From NCBI RefSeq assembly GCF_002262935.1, contig NZ_NPIA01000009.1:1-64000 (forward strand): 64,000 bases of DNA, in the 5' to 3' direction. The notes beneath the pieces were generated by a model. That model ran no database searches, was not told the origin of the DNA, and worked only from the letters and a program-made list of their open reading frames with translations. Position numbers and translations under genes: made by a program. The stretch comes from Lottiidibacillus patelloidae. GTDB lineage: Bacteria; Bacillota; Bacilli; Bacillales; SA5d-4. Shown piece after piece: positions 50,777 to 60,096 of the stretch. Position 1 is the stretch's first letter. The number at the start of each line of letters is the position of its first letter.

Positions 50777-51991
50777 CTAGCCATTATAATCAAAATACTC
50801 GTATAAAAGCCATTTATTTTGTGCCATATCATAATAAAAGCGAAGTTCAATAATATTTTCAATGCCATTTTCATACGTCTCTTTTATTCCTACACCTGCT
50901 TCGTAATATTCTTTCTGTTTTGGAAATGGGTACATATTCACTTGAACTGGATGCATGACAAAAATGTAAATTTCATAAAAATATACACTATTTAACGTAC
51001 CAATTGCTTCATTTCTTATCTCCTCTAACCTCTCTTGTAATTGATTGTGAACGATAAAGGAAGTATTTTCAATGTTTGAAATATCATTTGTTTCGACGGA
51101 TTTTAACCAACTTCTAACAAATGTGTTTGCTACTTCAGATACATCTTTTTTCACTTTATCATTTTCAAGATTTAGGTATATTTGCACATTTCTACGATCA
51201 ACTGATACTTCTTCAGATGTAATCGTCCCCCATGGGAACTCTTTTTCAATAGCAATCATTATGCGTCCATCTGAAGGAAGACCGTGTACTTTTTGCGGTG
51301 ACTCACTTATCGTAATATCTGTCGCTTGCCCATTAACTATTAATGAACTGTCGACACTATTTGTGTAAATAAAAATATAATCTGTACTTATAGTCAAGGG
51401 CATAACATTATTTTCTTTAGCTAACAATGGTATTGCATTAACACTAGTACTTTTTAAAAATTCCCCCTGATAATCGGTTTCATGCTTTGAAATTAATTTA
51501 TAATTACCTGGCATTAACGGAACACTACGAATAACACTTTCTCCATCAACCTTTAACTTTCCCACACCAACAATTTCAATTTCTTTGACATATTCATCTT
51601 CAATGTCAAAATCTATGTAGATAGGTTGCACTGCAAATTCATACGCTTCAAAAAAAAGCCACTTTTTTTGTGTGCTAATTGAAAGCAATGGGTGATTCGT
51701 TCCTTGCGAAACTGCTTCTAGTAAACTGTCTTTATCTTTCGGTAAGGTGTCTAAGTGGGTAAGAAACCTTTCGACATTTTCTTTTGTCATTTCTAATTTA
51801 GAATCTTCCGATGTAAGGAGCTGTTGCAACACAGTGACATCTCCAGTTTCAATTGCATTCTGTAAGGATGTAAGTGACTTTTCTTTTTGTACCATTAAGC
51901 TCGATACTGAAAAGAAGAGAGAAAGCAATCCCGCAATTATTACTATAGGTATAATTTTCGTCTGTAAATTTTTAGCTGATTTAATTATCAC
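50777..51991 (-). CDS. TcaA-like membrane protein (array copy 4)
   Basis: A 404-residue paralogue. It has an N-terminal span (about 12-32), then QKEKSLTSLQNAIETGDVTVLQQLL, the shared LIVNGQAT hairpin, EFPWGTITSEEV, and a C-terminal NTF2-like domain ending ELRFYYDMAQNKWLLYEYF. No zinc ribbon. GTG start behind AAAGGTGA. It is the last gene of a four-gene tandem operon (gap to the preceding gene 15 bp). Predicted to sit on the outer face of the membrane as a sensor or cell-wall-associated factor; ligand unknown. Confidence 0.75.
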   Translation of the reverse strand: MIIKSAKNLQTKIIPIVIIAGLLSLFFSVSSLMVQKEKSLTSLQNAIETGDVTVLQQLLTSEDSKLEMTKENVERFLTHLDTLPKDKDSLLEAVSQGTNHPLLSISTQKKWLFFEAYEFAVQPIYIDFDIEDEYVKEIEIVGVGKLKVDGESVIRSVPLMPGNYKLISKHETDYQGEFLKSTSVNAIPLLAKENNVMPLTISTDYIFIYTNSVDSSLIVNGQATDITISESPQKVHGLPSDGRIMIAIEKEFPWGTITSEEVSVDRRNVQIYLNLENDKVKKDVSEVANTFVRSWLKSVETNDISNIENTSFIVHNQLQERLEEIRNEAIGTLNSVYFYEIYIFVMHPVQVNMYPFPKQKEYYEAGVGIKETYENGIENIIELRFYYDMAQNKWLLYEYFDYNG

Positions 51992-52006
51992 AACTTCACC
52001 TTTTCT

Positions 52007-53263
52007 TTAATTATATAAATCGTATTCTCTGACTTCATCATACACGTACCATTTCCCATCTTGCATATCGTAGTGTAAATAGTATTGAAATACGGGATGA
52101 TATCTATCTATGTTATACCTTTCAGATGTGAATCCAGAAGTATGATAATATTCTTTCTGCTTAAGTAACAAATCCTTTTTTTCTTCTACTTCTTCTTTGG
52201 ATAATGTAATTAGTTCCCTTTCTGACACTGACAAATTCCACACATTTATTTCTTCTAATCTTGTAACTCCATAACTATAAAATTCTTTTATCCTTCCCCC
52301 TAAATGCTCTCTCATTTTCGGAGTTACGTGCTTCAAACGGGTTGGATCATTGTTATTAAATGCTACTTGCCAGCTTTCTCCGAATTCAACCATCACCGAG
52401 TGAATTTCCTGAACCATTTCTTCATTTAAAGGATTTAAACGTACGCGTTCAATATTACTAAGTATCTTTACTTCAGCTGAAGTATATTCTCCCCAAGGAA
52501 ATTTCTTTTTCACTGAGATGGCATACGTTCCATCAGTAGGAATTCCATAAATTTTCTTCACTCTATCATTTGTATCGACGATAATATTAGTCGGTTTGCC
52601 ATTAATTAATAATGTTCCTCCGTATGCATCATAAGCTTGGAACTCAATGTATCTAGTTTTCACTTCTTGCTTCACTATATGATGTTGATTGGCAGTTGTT
52701 CTAAATACTGGAATTGACAACTTACTTTTATACACTGGTCCATATTCCGTCACATGTGTCACATATAATTGATGAGCTCCTGGCATTAATGGGCTACTTC
52801 TAACTTTATCTGCCCCATTAGGTATTAAGTTTTCTATCCCGACAATTTCTATTTCTTGAATGTGCGGGTCAATTGCCATTTCAATATAAAATGGTTTAAT
52901 GGCAAAAACGTACTCTTCAAAGAAATACCATTTTTTCTTCGTGGTAATAGCGAGTAAATGGTGTTCTTTTCCCTCTCTTATCGCTTCGAGTAATGTCTTT
53001 TCCTCAATTTTATATCTCTCTAAGTAGCCTAAAAACATCTCGATATTCATTCTAGACATCTCAAGTTCTGAATCCGTTGAAGTAAGTAGCTTCTGAAGCA
53101 CCTCTACATCATTATTAAGAAATGCTTCTTCAATTGTTGCTAGCGACTTTTCTTTCGCAACAAAGAGTGAAGATACAAAAAAGAAAATGGATAGTAAAAA
53201 GATAACAACGATTGAATACAAAAGCGCGTTCTTTCGTTTGAAATTACTCCTTGCAGTTATCAA
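52007..53263 (-). CDS. TcaA-like membrane protein (array copy 3)
   Basis: A 418-residue paralogue with the same layout: span at about 15-34, AKEKSLATIEEAFLNNDVEVLQKLL, LLINGKPT, KFPWGEYTSAEV, and an NTF2-like end YYLHYDMQDGKWYVYDEV. TTG start behind GGAGGAG. The region around residues 95-130 (KKWYFFEEYVFAIKPFYIEM) aligns well with copies 2 and 4, so these three look like recent relatives. It lies 22 bp after copy 2. Confidence 0.75.
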   Translation of the reverse strand: MITARSNFKRKNALLYSIVVIFLLSIFFFVSSLFVAKEKSLATIEEAFLNNDVEVLQKLLTSTDSELEMSRMNIEMFLGYLERYKIEEKTLLEAIREGKEHHLLAITTKKKWYFFEEYVFAIKPFYIEMAIDPHIQEIEIVGIENLIPNGADKVRSSPLMPGAHQLYVTHVTEYGPVYKSKLSIPVFRTTANQHHIVKQEVKTRYIEFQAYDAYGGTLLINGKPTNIIVDTNDRVKKIYGIPTDGTYAISVKKKFPWGEYTSAEVKILSNIERVRLNPLNEEMVQEIHSVMVEFGESWQVAFNNNDPTRLKHVTPKMREHLGGRIKEFYSYGVTRLEEINVWNLSVSERELITLSKEEVEEKKDLLLKQKEYYHTSGFTSERYNIDRYHPVFQYYLHYDMQDGKWYVYDEVREYDLYN

Positions 53264-53285
53264 AATTAATCTCCTCCAAAGTAGA

Positions 53286-54518
53286 CTACTGTGCTTGCGA
53301 AGCTAGGTTAAATACCCTAAATACATACCATTGTTTTTGTGTTAAGTCATAATACATCGTGCACGCATATAATCCCATTCCATTTTCGTCTATAATATGG
53401 CCAGCGAATGTACTATAGTATTGTTCTTGCTTTGGTAAGCCGTATTCATTGTTTATTTCATGATTAGTAAATTCGTGAATATTTATATCATTGCTTTGGT
53501 CAAATAATCTAATAACTATCTTCCCTTTACCTGCATAATCATTAATAATTTCCTGAAATGTAGTTCTCATATATGGGGTAACATGTTTTAATATCGATAC
53601 ATCTTTCTTTTGAAAAGCTTCATTAAAACTTTCACTAAATTCTTCTGTTGCTAATTTGATATCACTTTTCACTTGTTCATTAACTGGAGAAAAGTAAAAA
53701 CCTATTCTTCTTCTGTTGACTTTTTGCTCTTCTGAGATAACTTCTCCCCATGGGTATGATTTTTTAAAAGCAATTTTTGTTGTTCCATCAGTCGGAATAC
53801 CATATATTTTTTTGTTTGGTTCATCTAATATAATGTCTGTTTCTTTTCCATTTAGTAAAACAGTTGCCCCTAGTCCATTATATATATCTAGCGTTACAGA
53901 TTGAGTTTGAACTTTCGCATTTACAATTCTCTGATCATTCGCCAGTACCGGGGTAACGACAATCTCTTTTTTTGTTTTATAGTTTGATATATATTCTGTC
54001 TTGTAAGTAACGTTAATTTCATATGTTTTTGGAAATAATGGACCACTTTTAACCTTGCCGTCTGTTTTAATATATAGCGTTTCCACTCCTGTAATTTCAA
54101 TCTCTTCTATATACTCATCTACTTCGAATTCAATATAATAAGGGTTTATTACAAAGGCATATTCTTCAAAGAAGAGCATTTTTTTCTTAGTTTTTATCGA
54201 AAGTAATTCGTGATTTTCTTTTTTAGTAATTGCGTCTAGTAAACTTTCCTTGTCTTTCTTAAAATTATCTAAGTATGATAGTAGAATCTCTACATTTTCC
54301 TTCGTGATTTCCATATTAGGATGTTCTGATGATAACAAGCTTTGTAACTGATCTACATTACTTGTTATTAATGCTTCTTCTAACATGGTCAATGATTTTT
54401 CTTTAGCATTCATCATCGTAGTAATGAAAAAGAAAACAAGTAATAGGAAGAGGGTAACAAAGATTTTAACGATTGTTTTATTTGAAATGCTTTTTTTTAT
54501 ATAGTTAATCTCTATCAT
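53286..54518 (-). CDS. TcaA-like membrane protein (array copy 2)
   Basis: A 410-residue paralogue: span at about 17-37, AKEKSLTMLEEALITSNVDQLQSLL, KKMLFFEEYAFVINPYYIEF, VLLNGKET, SYPWGEVISEEQ, and C-terminal MYYDLTQKQWYVFRVF. The ATG at 54518 has only a weak AAAGGA site, so translation may be low. Gap to copy 1 is 69 bp, the largest in the array; it could hold an extra promoter. Function unknown as for the others. Confidence 0.75.
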   Translation of the reverse strand: MIEINYIKKSISNKTIVKIFVTLFLLLVFFFITTMMNAKEKSLTMLEEALITSNVDQLQSLLSSEHPNMEITKENVEILLSYLDNFKKDKESLLDAITKKENHELLSIKTKKKMLFFEEYAFVINPYYIEFEVDEYIEEIEITGVETLYIKTDGKVKSGPLFPKTYEINVTYKTEYISNYKTKKEIVVTPVLANDQRIVNAKVQTQSVTLDIYNGLGATVLLNGKETDIILDEPNKKIYGIPTDGTTKIAFKKSYPWGEVISEEQKVNRRRIGFYFSPVNEQVKSDIKLATEEFSESFNEAFQKKDVSILKHVTPYMRTTFQEIINDYAGKGKIVIRLFDQSNDINIHEFTNHEINNEYGLPKQEQYYSTFAGHIIDENGMGLYACTMYYDLTQKQWYVFRVFNLASQAQ

Positions 54519-54587
54519 TCCTTTTTGTTTTTATTATGAGAGAATTTTTGAAGGTGGTAGTAATTTTGATTATTGACCAAGCAGACT

Positions 54588-55784
54588 CTAATCAAAGAAG
54601 TAGCTATATAATGGTAAGCTTTCATAATTAACGACATACCAAGTTTCTTCTTCTTCATTAAACACGAGGTAATAACGCTCATATCTATCTATTTTTTTGC
54701 CAGCATATTTATACTTTTCATTTGTTCTCACTATAGCTGCAATTCCTTGTTCGGCAAATTGATAATCTTGTATTACTCTTACATCTTCAACTGAAAAACG
54801 ATCAAGCTCTACATCGGTAGGGATGTCATGCTGCTCCATTAAGCTTTCTTCTGCAAGAATACTTTCTTGGTACATATGTTTTAACATGGTAGCGTCTTTT
54901 TTCTGCCATGCTTTCAAGACACTTTCTGCGTATTCTGTAATGATTGAAGTTATTTGACTAGTAATCTGGGTATTGGCTGCTTCGAGATTAATATATTCTT
55001 TACGATTAATGATTGGAATTTCAGGAGATACTACTTCTCCCCACGGAAACTTTTTTCCTACTGCAACAGTAACAGAACCGTCAAATGGAACAGGTCCATA
55101 TAGTTTTCCTGAATAATTACTAAATTTTATTTCTTCTCCAGTATCTTTTCCGTTAATGTAGATGGTTACATCATCAAAATTACTATCAAGTGTAATAAAG
55201 CTTGTCGATTCAAGGTTAATATAAAAATGCTTTGATCGATGTGTTGGATCTAAGTTAATCGTTTGTTGTTCGGTAAAACTAATATCATCGTTCGTAAGAA
55301 TATGAAGCTTAACTACTATTATTGCTGGAATCATCGTTATTTTTTTATTTGGTGCTAAAAGTTGACCATTCCATTCTATCGCTTCTATGTAATCTTCCAC
55401 TCTAAAAGTCACTTCAATAGGTTTAATTTTTACGACATATTCCTTTTTAAAAGTTGATTTTTCTTCTTTTATTATTGTAAATGCGGGGTGGTCTAACGTT
55501 GCTGTATCGCGTTTTTCATTTACTTCTTTAATAAACAGTTGAAAGTCCGACTCACTACTGTACAAATAATCGATAAACGCAAGTAGTTCAGCATCAGAGT
55601 ATATTTGACTTGAAGAAGCTAAAACAGATTGCAACAAAGTAACATCTTTCTTTTCGTACGCTTCAATAAGTGTATCAATCGCTTTATCTTTCGAAACAAA
55701 ACTACTTGTCATTGTCATTATTATAAAGAAACTACTAAGTATGATAGCTACCATTACAAATCTATTATTTCTAAAATGTTTCAT
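54588..55784 (-). CDS. TcaA-like membrane protein (array copy 1)
   Basis: A 398-residue paralogue, first gene of the array. It has a span at about 9-30, SKDKAIDTLIEAYEKKDVTLLQSVL, IYINGKDT, KFPWGEVVSPEI, and a C-terminal YLVFNEEEETWYVVNYE. It is more diverged than copies 2-4 and closer in style to the isolated copy at 39599. ATG is behind AAAGGAAG. The promoter should lie in 55785-55890, but no clear consensus was recognised. Confidence 0.75.
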   Translation of the reverse strand: MKHFRNNRFVMVAIILSSFFIIMTMTSSFVSKDKAIDTLIEAYEKKDVTLLQSVLASSSQIYSDAELLAFIDYLYSSESDFQLFIKEVNEKRDTATLDHPAFTIIKEEKSTFKKEYVVKIKPIEVTFRVEDYIEAIEWNGQLLAPNKKITMIPAIIVVKLHILTNDDISFTEQQTINLDPTHRSKHFYINLESTSFITLDSNFDDVTIYINGKDTGEEIKFSNYSGKLYGPVPFDGSVTVAVGKKFPWGEVVSPEIPIINRKEYINLEAANTQITSQITSIITEYAESVLKAWQKKDATMLKHMYQESILAEESLMEQHDIPTDVELDRFSVEDVRVIQDYQFAEQGIAAIVRTNEKYKYAGKKIDRYERYYLVFNEEEETWYVVNYESLPLYSYFFD

Positions 55785-55895
55785 TTATTCTTCCTTTCCA
55801 TGTATCCCTAGAAATTAGACGACATAACGTGATGTTAAGTTTCAATAACATGTTTTTACACTTCGAGTATCTTTTTATCTTAAAAGGTAAAAAAA

Positions 55896-55918
55896 TAAGT
55901 CACATAATATGTGACTAA
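55896..55918 (-). terminator. Terminator of yusU
   Basis: AGTCACAT-AAT-ATGTGACT (55898-55916), followed on the minus strand by TATTTTTTTACC. Confidence 0.82.
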
Positions 55919-55966
55919 AGAATCTTTGTGTATATTTTACCATATTTTAACTATACTAGTTTGCAA

Positions 55967-56218
55967 TTATTTGGCTTTATTATTTCGATGTTCTTGATTT
56001 AGTTTTTGAATTTCAAGAATCGCATTTTTAATATTTTCTTTCCCTTCAGGATATTGCTCATTCCAATGCTTCACTAATGCTGGCATAGACTTTGAAATAT
56101 ACGTATAAAGTACCCAACTTTCAACTTTCCTCTTTAACTCTGGGTTAGCTTCTCCTAAAAGTAACTCCGTATATTTTTCAACTAAACCATCCATTTGCTC
56201 TTCTAGTTGATCTGTCAT
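55967..56218 (-). CDS. yusU: YusU (DUF2573) small protein
   Basis: An 83-residue soluble helical protein. The DUF2573 pattern is visible as QMDGLVEKYTELLLGEANPELKRKVESWVLYTYISKSMPALVKHWNEQYP. Its function is unknown; it is confined to Bacillus and relatives. ATG is behind GGAGGGGG. The place near the yus coat genes fits B. subtilis yusU. Single gene with its own terminator. Confidence 0.86.
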   Translation of the reverse strand: MTDQLEEQMDGLVEKYTELLLGEANPELKRKVESWVLYTYISKSMPALVKHWNEQYPEGKENIKNAILEIQKLNQEHRNNKAK

Positions 56219-56315
56219 AATTATCCCCCTCCAAATTCAATTCCACCTTATTTACAATAGCACTAATTGAGGTAGGAAACAAAAAGAAAACAAGGCAAAA
56301 TTCTACCTTGCTTTC

Positions 56316-56762
56316 CTATTTCGTATTGTTTTCCGCTAATTTCAAATAATGCTCTGCAGCTTTTTGCCACTGGATGATTTGTCTCAATTGATTGCGAGAT
56401 TTTCTTGGTATATTTCTTTCCATAATCTCTATGCCATCAACAACACCTTTATCTTGTCTTTGCGCGTTATTAATACAAGAGGTTAACGTTTTGACAACCG
56501 TATCTGATTTATCACCATTTAATATCCGAATGACTGATCCGACCGCTGTAACACGATGATAAGACGCAGGAACTAAATGCTGATGCATCTTCCCATTTCC
56601 TTTTAAATCCTTCGTTTCGTCAATATGAAAAAATTCACTACTTAAAGCACAAACCATCTGCTCCGCATAAAGACTGTAGTATAAGTTCATATAGACTTGT
56701 TGCCACTTTGGTGCTCGGTAGTCATAACTTTGAGGTGCATAGCTATTATATCCGTAATACAA
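56316..56762 (-). CDS. Unknown Tyr-rich small protein, possibly spore-associated
   Basis: A 148-residue soluble protein. The N-terminus is strongly Tyr-rich (YYGYNSYAPQSYDYRAPKWQQVYMNLYYSLYAEQ), and the rest is helical and basic (NIPRKSRNQLRQIIQWQKAAEHYLKL). I do not recognise a family. Tyr-rich starts are seen in some spore coat proteins, which is only a hint. I chose TTG 56762, because GGAGG lies 7 nt upstream; an ATG at 56777 would put that site inside the gene. Confidence 0.6.
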   Translation of the reverse strand: MYYGYNSYAPQSYDYRAPKWQQVYMNLYYSLYAEQMVCALSSEFFHIDETKDLKGNGKMHQHLVPASYHRVTAVGSVIRILNGDKSDTVVKTLTSCINNAQRQDKGVVDGIEIMERNIPRKSRNQLRQIIQWQKAAEHYLKLAENNTK

Positions 56763-56861
56763 ATTCTTAACCTCCATTTCAATACATAGTCAACTGCCTA
56801 TGTATTAATGTATGCAAAGGTAAAAAAACGGTTAATCTTTTAAAAATTTATGTTTTCTTTG

Positions 56862-57851
56862 TTATATTTTATTTCTGAAAACAGATAGAAAAGCCTTTCC
56901 ATTTACTTTAATTACTTCAACATCTGTTAAGCACGTATAGGTTTTGTTTGAAGCTTTCTTTGTTATCACACCTAGTCCACCAAATCTATCCTCTTCGCTA
57001 AATATCTTTAATATTCTTTCCCTACCATTTCTCTGTTTACGGGATTGCTTTATTAAGCCAGTAGTAATTATATATAAGTTCTTATCATTGTCTCCCTCAC
57101 ATAATATGACATCCCCTTTTTTGTATTGAATAACTTTATGATGTTTTGATATTTTAAATAATTGTTTTTCTGTAAACATTGGAAATGATGTTTTAAGCCA
57201 ATCATTGTAAGAGGATCTTAATTGAAGAATGAAAGCGATAGTTAAAGGGAGTGTTTCTAAAATATTATAGATAAAATGGATTTCAGCTCGTATAAAAGGT
57301 AACCCCCCGAGTATTAATCCACCTTGGGAAAGTAAACCAGGATCACCACTTACACCGGTTGTTAAGTAAACCCACATAATATAAGAATGTTCGAATTGGT
57401 GCCATAACACTGCCACTGCGTTTATCCATAAGAAGATGTTTTTAGGAAACTTTTTTATTAAAAGAATGTTAAAAATTAATAATGCCGTATTCCATATAAA
57501 ATGTATCCATTCTTGATCAAGTGCTCCAAAAATGCCATGGGCGTGTTCAGGTGGATAATATAAAAAATGAATTTGAATTATTTGTGCAATATGCTCCACA
57601 AAATGTCCACCTTGCATAAGGACAGTCATGTAAAATATCGTATACCATTTGTAATGTTTGTAACACCACTGCGCTTCAAACGCAAAGATAAATATCCATG
57701 GTGCTATCATCGTTAAAGCAATAAGCCATAAATGCCAACCATCTATTATACCTATTACTAATGCTCCAATTGTTGAAATTACAGATAAAATTAATATATT
57801 TAACGGAATACGTTTAAATTTCACAAAGTCTAGTAAAGTTTTTATATTCAA
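56862..57851 (-). CDS. Polytopic membrane protein with C-terminal cyclic-nucleotide-binding-like domain
   Basis: A 329-residue protein. About six membrane spans occupy residues 15-215 and carry His-rich segments (QGGHFVEHIAQIIQIHFLY, WHQFEHSYIMWVYL) that could bind heme or metal. Residues 230-329 form a Crp-type beta-roll (YKKGDVILCEGDNDKNLYIITTGLIKQSRK...). The phosphate-binding Glu/Arg of true cAMP sites are not evident (RFGGLGVITKKAS), and there is no DNA-binding domain. TTG start with a weak site. A membrane sensor or regulated oxidoreductase is a guess. Confidence 0.65.
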   Translation of the reverse strand: MNIKTLLDFVKFKRIPLNILILSVISTIGALVIGIIDGWHLWLIALTMIAPWIFIFAFEAQWCYKHYKWYTIFYMTVLMQGGHFVEHIAQIIQIHFLYYPPEHAHGIFGALDQEWIHFIWNTALLIFNILLIKKFPKNIFLWINAVAVLWHQFEHSYIMWVYLTTGVSGDPGLLSQGGLILGGLPFIRAEIHFIYNILETLPLTIAFILQLRSSYNDWLKTSFPMFTEKQLFKISKHHKVIQYKKGDVILCEGDNDKNLYIITTGLIKQSRKQRNGRERILKIFSEEDRFGGLGVITKKASNKTYTCLTDVEVIKVNGKAFLSVFRNKI

Positions 57852-57955
57852 TCACTCATTTCTAGTTAAATTTTCAATCCTCCTTTATTTTATTAGTCGG
57901 ACAAGCCCTATGTTCGTCCAATTTTCTCCAAAAAACCAGCAAATTCATTGATTCT

Positions 57956-58549
57956 TTACATTTCTTTTAAAACTATTACCTTTTTGACAAAAGGAGAAAT
58001 TAGATATCCGAAGGCAACTCCTATAACATTTAGTAGAAGGTCATCAATATCCAAACTTCCTCTTCTTGTGAAAAATTGCATGCATTCAATCAGCCCAATT
58101 ACGCCGGTCGCTGTTAGTAACAGTTTTGTCATTGTTGCTTTTCCACTTACGTAGTAATAGTAAATGCCAAATGGAATAAATAATCCAATATTCGCGCTTA
58201 TATTATAAAATGAAATTAAAAAATCTTGCTGTTCATACATGTAATAACGAATCGTATTAAACGGATATAAGTTATACATCCGCTCGCTATGTAGCGATGG
58301 CCTAAAAAATAGTAGAATGAATAGCCCTAAGGAATAAAAGGTAAATAAAGCATGAAAAACTTCTTTTGATAAAGTAATCTTTTCCTTTTTCAGCAAGTAA
58401 ATAAAAAATACAACTAGACTAGAATAACAAAACCAGAGTACGAGCAAAACAGTATAGTGTAGGTACAATGTTAGTTCCGTCAGTACTGGTAAAAATCCGA
58501 GGAATACAATTTGAGATAGTATTATAATAAGTAAAATCCCTTTATTCAT
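57956..58549 (-). CDS. VanZ-family membrane protein
   Basis: A 197-residue protein with about five spans and the VanZ-like core NLYPFNTIRYYMYE, NIGLFIPFGIYYYYVSG, then IECMQFFTRRGSLDIDDLLLNVIGVAFGYLI. VanZ-like proteins are linked to low-level teicoplanin resistance, but most chromosomal ones have no known role. I chose ATG 58549 (AAGGA 8 nt upstream) over ATG 58558. It is 24 bp after the MFS gene and probably in the same operon. Confidence 0.85.
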   Translation of the reverse strand: MNKGILLIIILSQIVFLGFLPVLTELTLYLHYTVLLVLWFCYSSLVVFFIYLLKKEKITLSKEVFHALFTFYSLGLFILLFFRPSLHSERMYNLYPFNTIRYYMYEQQDFLISFYNISANIGLFIPFGIYYYYVSGKATMTKLLLTATGVIGLIECMQFFTRRGSLDIDDLLLNVIGVAFGYLISPFVKKVIVLKEM

Positions 58550-58573
58550 AGCTTTCATCCTTACTTAGCAATT

Positions 58574-59842
58574 TTATATATGTACGTTTTCACTACTGAT
58601 ATTCGCATTCTCTTTTTTTATTAATAAGACAAATGAACTCGCTAACAAGCAAAAAATTCCAGCAAGAATAAATGCCCATGTGTATGAATTAAAAAGCTTA
58701 TAAAATAATCCACCCGCAAAAGCAGCTACCGCTCCTCCGACTTGATGAGACGCAAAAATCCAACCGTAAACAATTCCACTCTTTTCAACTCCAAAAACTT
58801 GTCTTGTAATATTAACTGTTGGCGGAACTGTCGCAATCCAGTCTAATCCATAAAAAATTGAAAAAATGATTAAAAGCGTGAATGAACCTTTCATCAGTGC
58901 GAATGGAAGTAATACGAGAGAAGCTCCTCTTAATAAGTAATACCAAAATAATAGCCAGCGGTTATCATAACGATCAGAAAGCCAACCAGAAATTGTTGTT
59001 CCGATAATATCAAAAATCCCCATAAAAGAAAGTAAGGATGCTGCAGCTACAACTGTAATACCAAAACTAAAGCAATATGCTATAAAATGTGTCCCTATTA
59101 AACCACTTGTCGATAAACCACAAATAAAAAAACTTCCTGCCAATAACCAAAATTCCTTCACTCTTAACGCGTCTTTTAATGTTTTAAAAGCAATGGTTAT
59201 TGGATTATTTTTATTTGTTTTTGCTGATCTATTGCTTCCTTCTGTACGTCCATACGGAAGAAGACCAATTTCCTGTGGCGTGTTTCTCATAAAAAGTATA
59301 ATGATAATAAACATGAAACTACTGACTATTAAGATTAAGCTAATAGCCCAACGCCACGAATAATTTTCTACGATATATGCTAGCAAAGGTAACAATATTA
59401 ATTGCCCTGTCGCAGTACTTGCAGTTAAAATTCCGAGTGCCAAGCCTTTTCTTTTTTCAAACCAGTAATTTGCAACATACGGACTTAACACTGTTAAAAA
59501 AAGACCCGAGCCTAATCCGATAATAATGCCCCATATAATAATTAGATGCCAAGATTGGTCCATAAAATATGTGAGAAAAACACCAACTATCAATGTCATC
59601 ATGGCATAGACCATCATTTTCTTTAAACCAAGCACTTCTATCAAAGCTGCCATAAATGGTCCTGAAAATCCATATAAAAATAAACTTAAGGCAAAAGCCA
59701 AAGAAATCATTGAACGGTCCCAGCCAAACTCTGCTTCAAAGGGGACAATAAAAACTCCAGAGGAAGAACGTATAATCCCTGCAATTATTATTGAAAAGAA
59801 TGTTATAACTAATATAAACCAAGAAAAATGAATGCGCTTCAA
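58574..59842 (-). CDS. Major facilitator superfamily transporter
   Basis: A 422-residue permease with 12 predicted spans. MFS landmarks are GFSGPFMAALIEVLGLKKMM (loop 2-3 region), WGIIIGLGSGLFLTVLSPYVANYWFEKRKGLALGI and GWLSDRYDNRWLLFW in the second half. It most resembles the oxalate/formate or monocarboxylate-type branch, so an organic anion is a plausible substrate. I chose TTG 59842, with GGTGAT at the right distance; an upstream TTG at 59857 is possible. Confidence 0.85.
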   Translation of the reverse strand: MKRIHFSWFILVITFFSIIIAGIIRSSSGVFIVPFEAEFGWDRSMISLAFALSLFLYGFSGPFMAALIEVLGLKKMMVYAMMTLIVGVFLTYFMDQSWHLIIIWGIIIGLGSGLFLTVLSPYVANYWFEKRKGLALGILTASTATGQLILLPLLAYIVENYSWRWAISLILIVSSFMFIIIILFMRNTPQEIGLLPYGRTEGSNRSAKTNKNNPITIAFKTLKDALRVKEFWLLAGSFFICGLSTSGLIGTHFIAYCFSFGITVVAAASLLSFMGIFDIIGTTISGWLSDRYDNRWLLFWYYLLRGASLVLLPFALMKGSFTLLIIFSIFYGLDWIATVPPTVNITRQVFGVEKSGIVYGWIFASHQVGGAVAAFAGGLFYKLFNSYTWAFILAGIFCLLASSFVLLIKKENANISSENVHI

Positions 59843-60067
59843 TTCAATCACCAACAATTCAAATGGAATAATAATTTATTAACCTACTAAGTACTATGAT
59901 TAAAACAGAATAAAAAGACAATAGTAAATTTAATAAATTCCCTTTTTAAAAATTGAATGGTAATTAACAGGATATAGGGAGTCGAAAATTGAATTGGTGA
60001 GATAAGAAAGGTGATTTGTGTTTTAGTAAAGTAATAATTGTTTATTATAGCGGAGTACTATGTTAAA

Positions 60068-60096
60068 CAAACGGAACAGAGGGACTGTTCCGTTAT
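60068..60096 (-). terminator. Terminator of the DUF3889 gene
   Basis: AACGGAACA (60070-60078) pairs perfectly with TGTTCCGTT (60086-60094); the stop codon is within the stem. There is no strong U-run. Confidence 0.65.
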
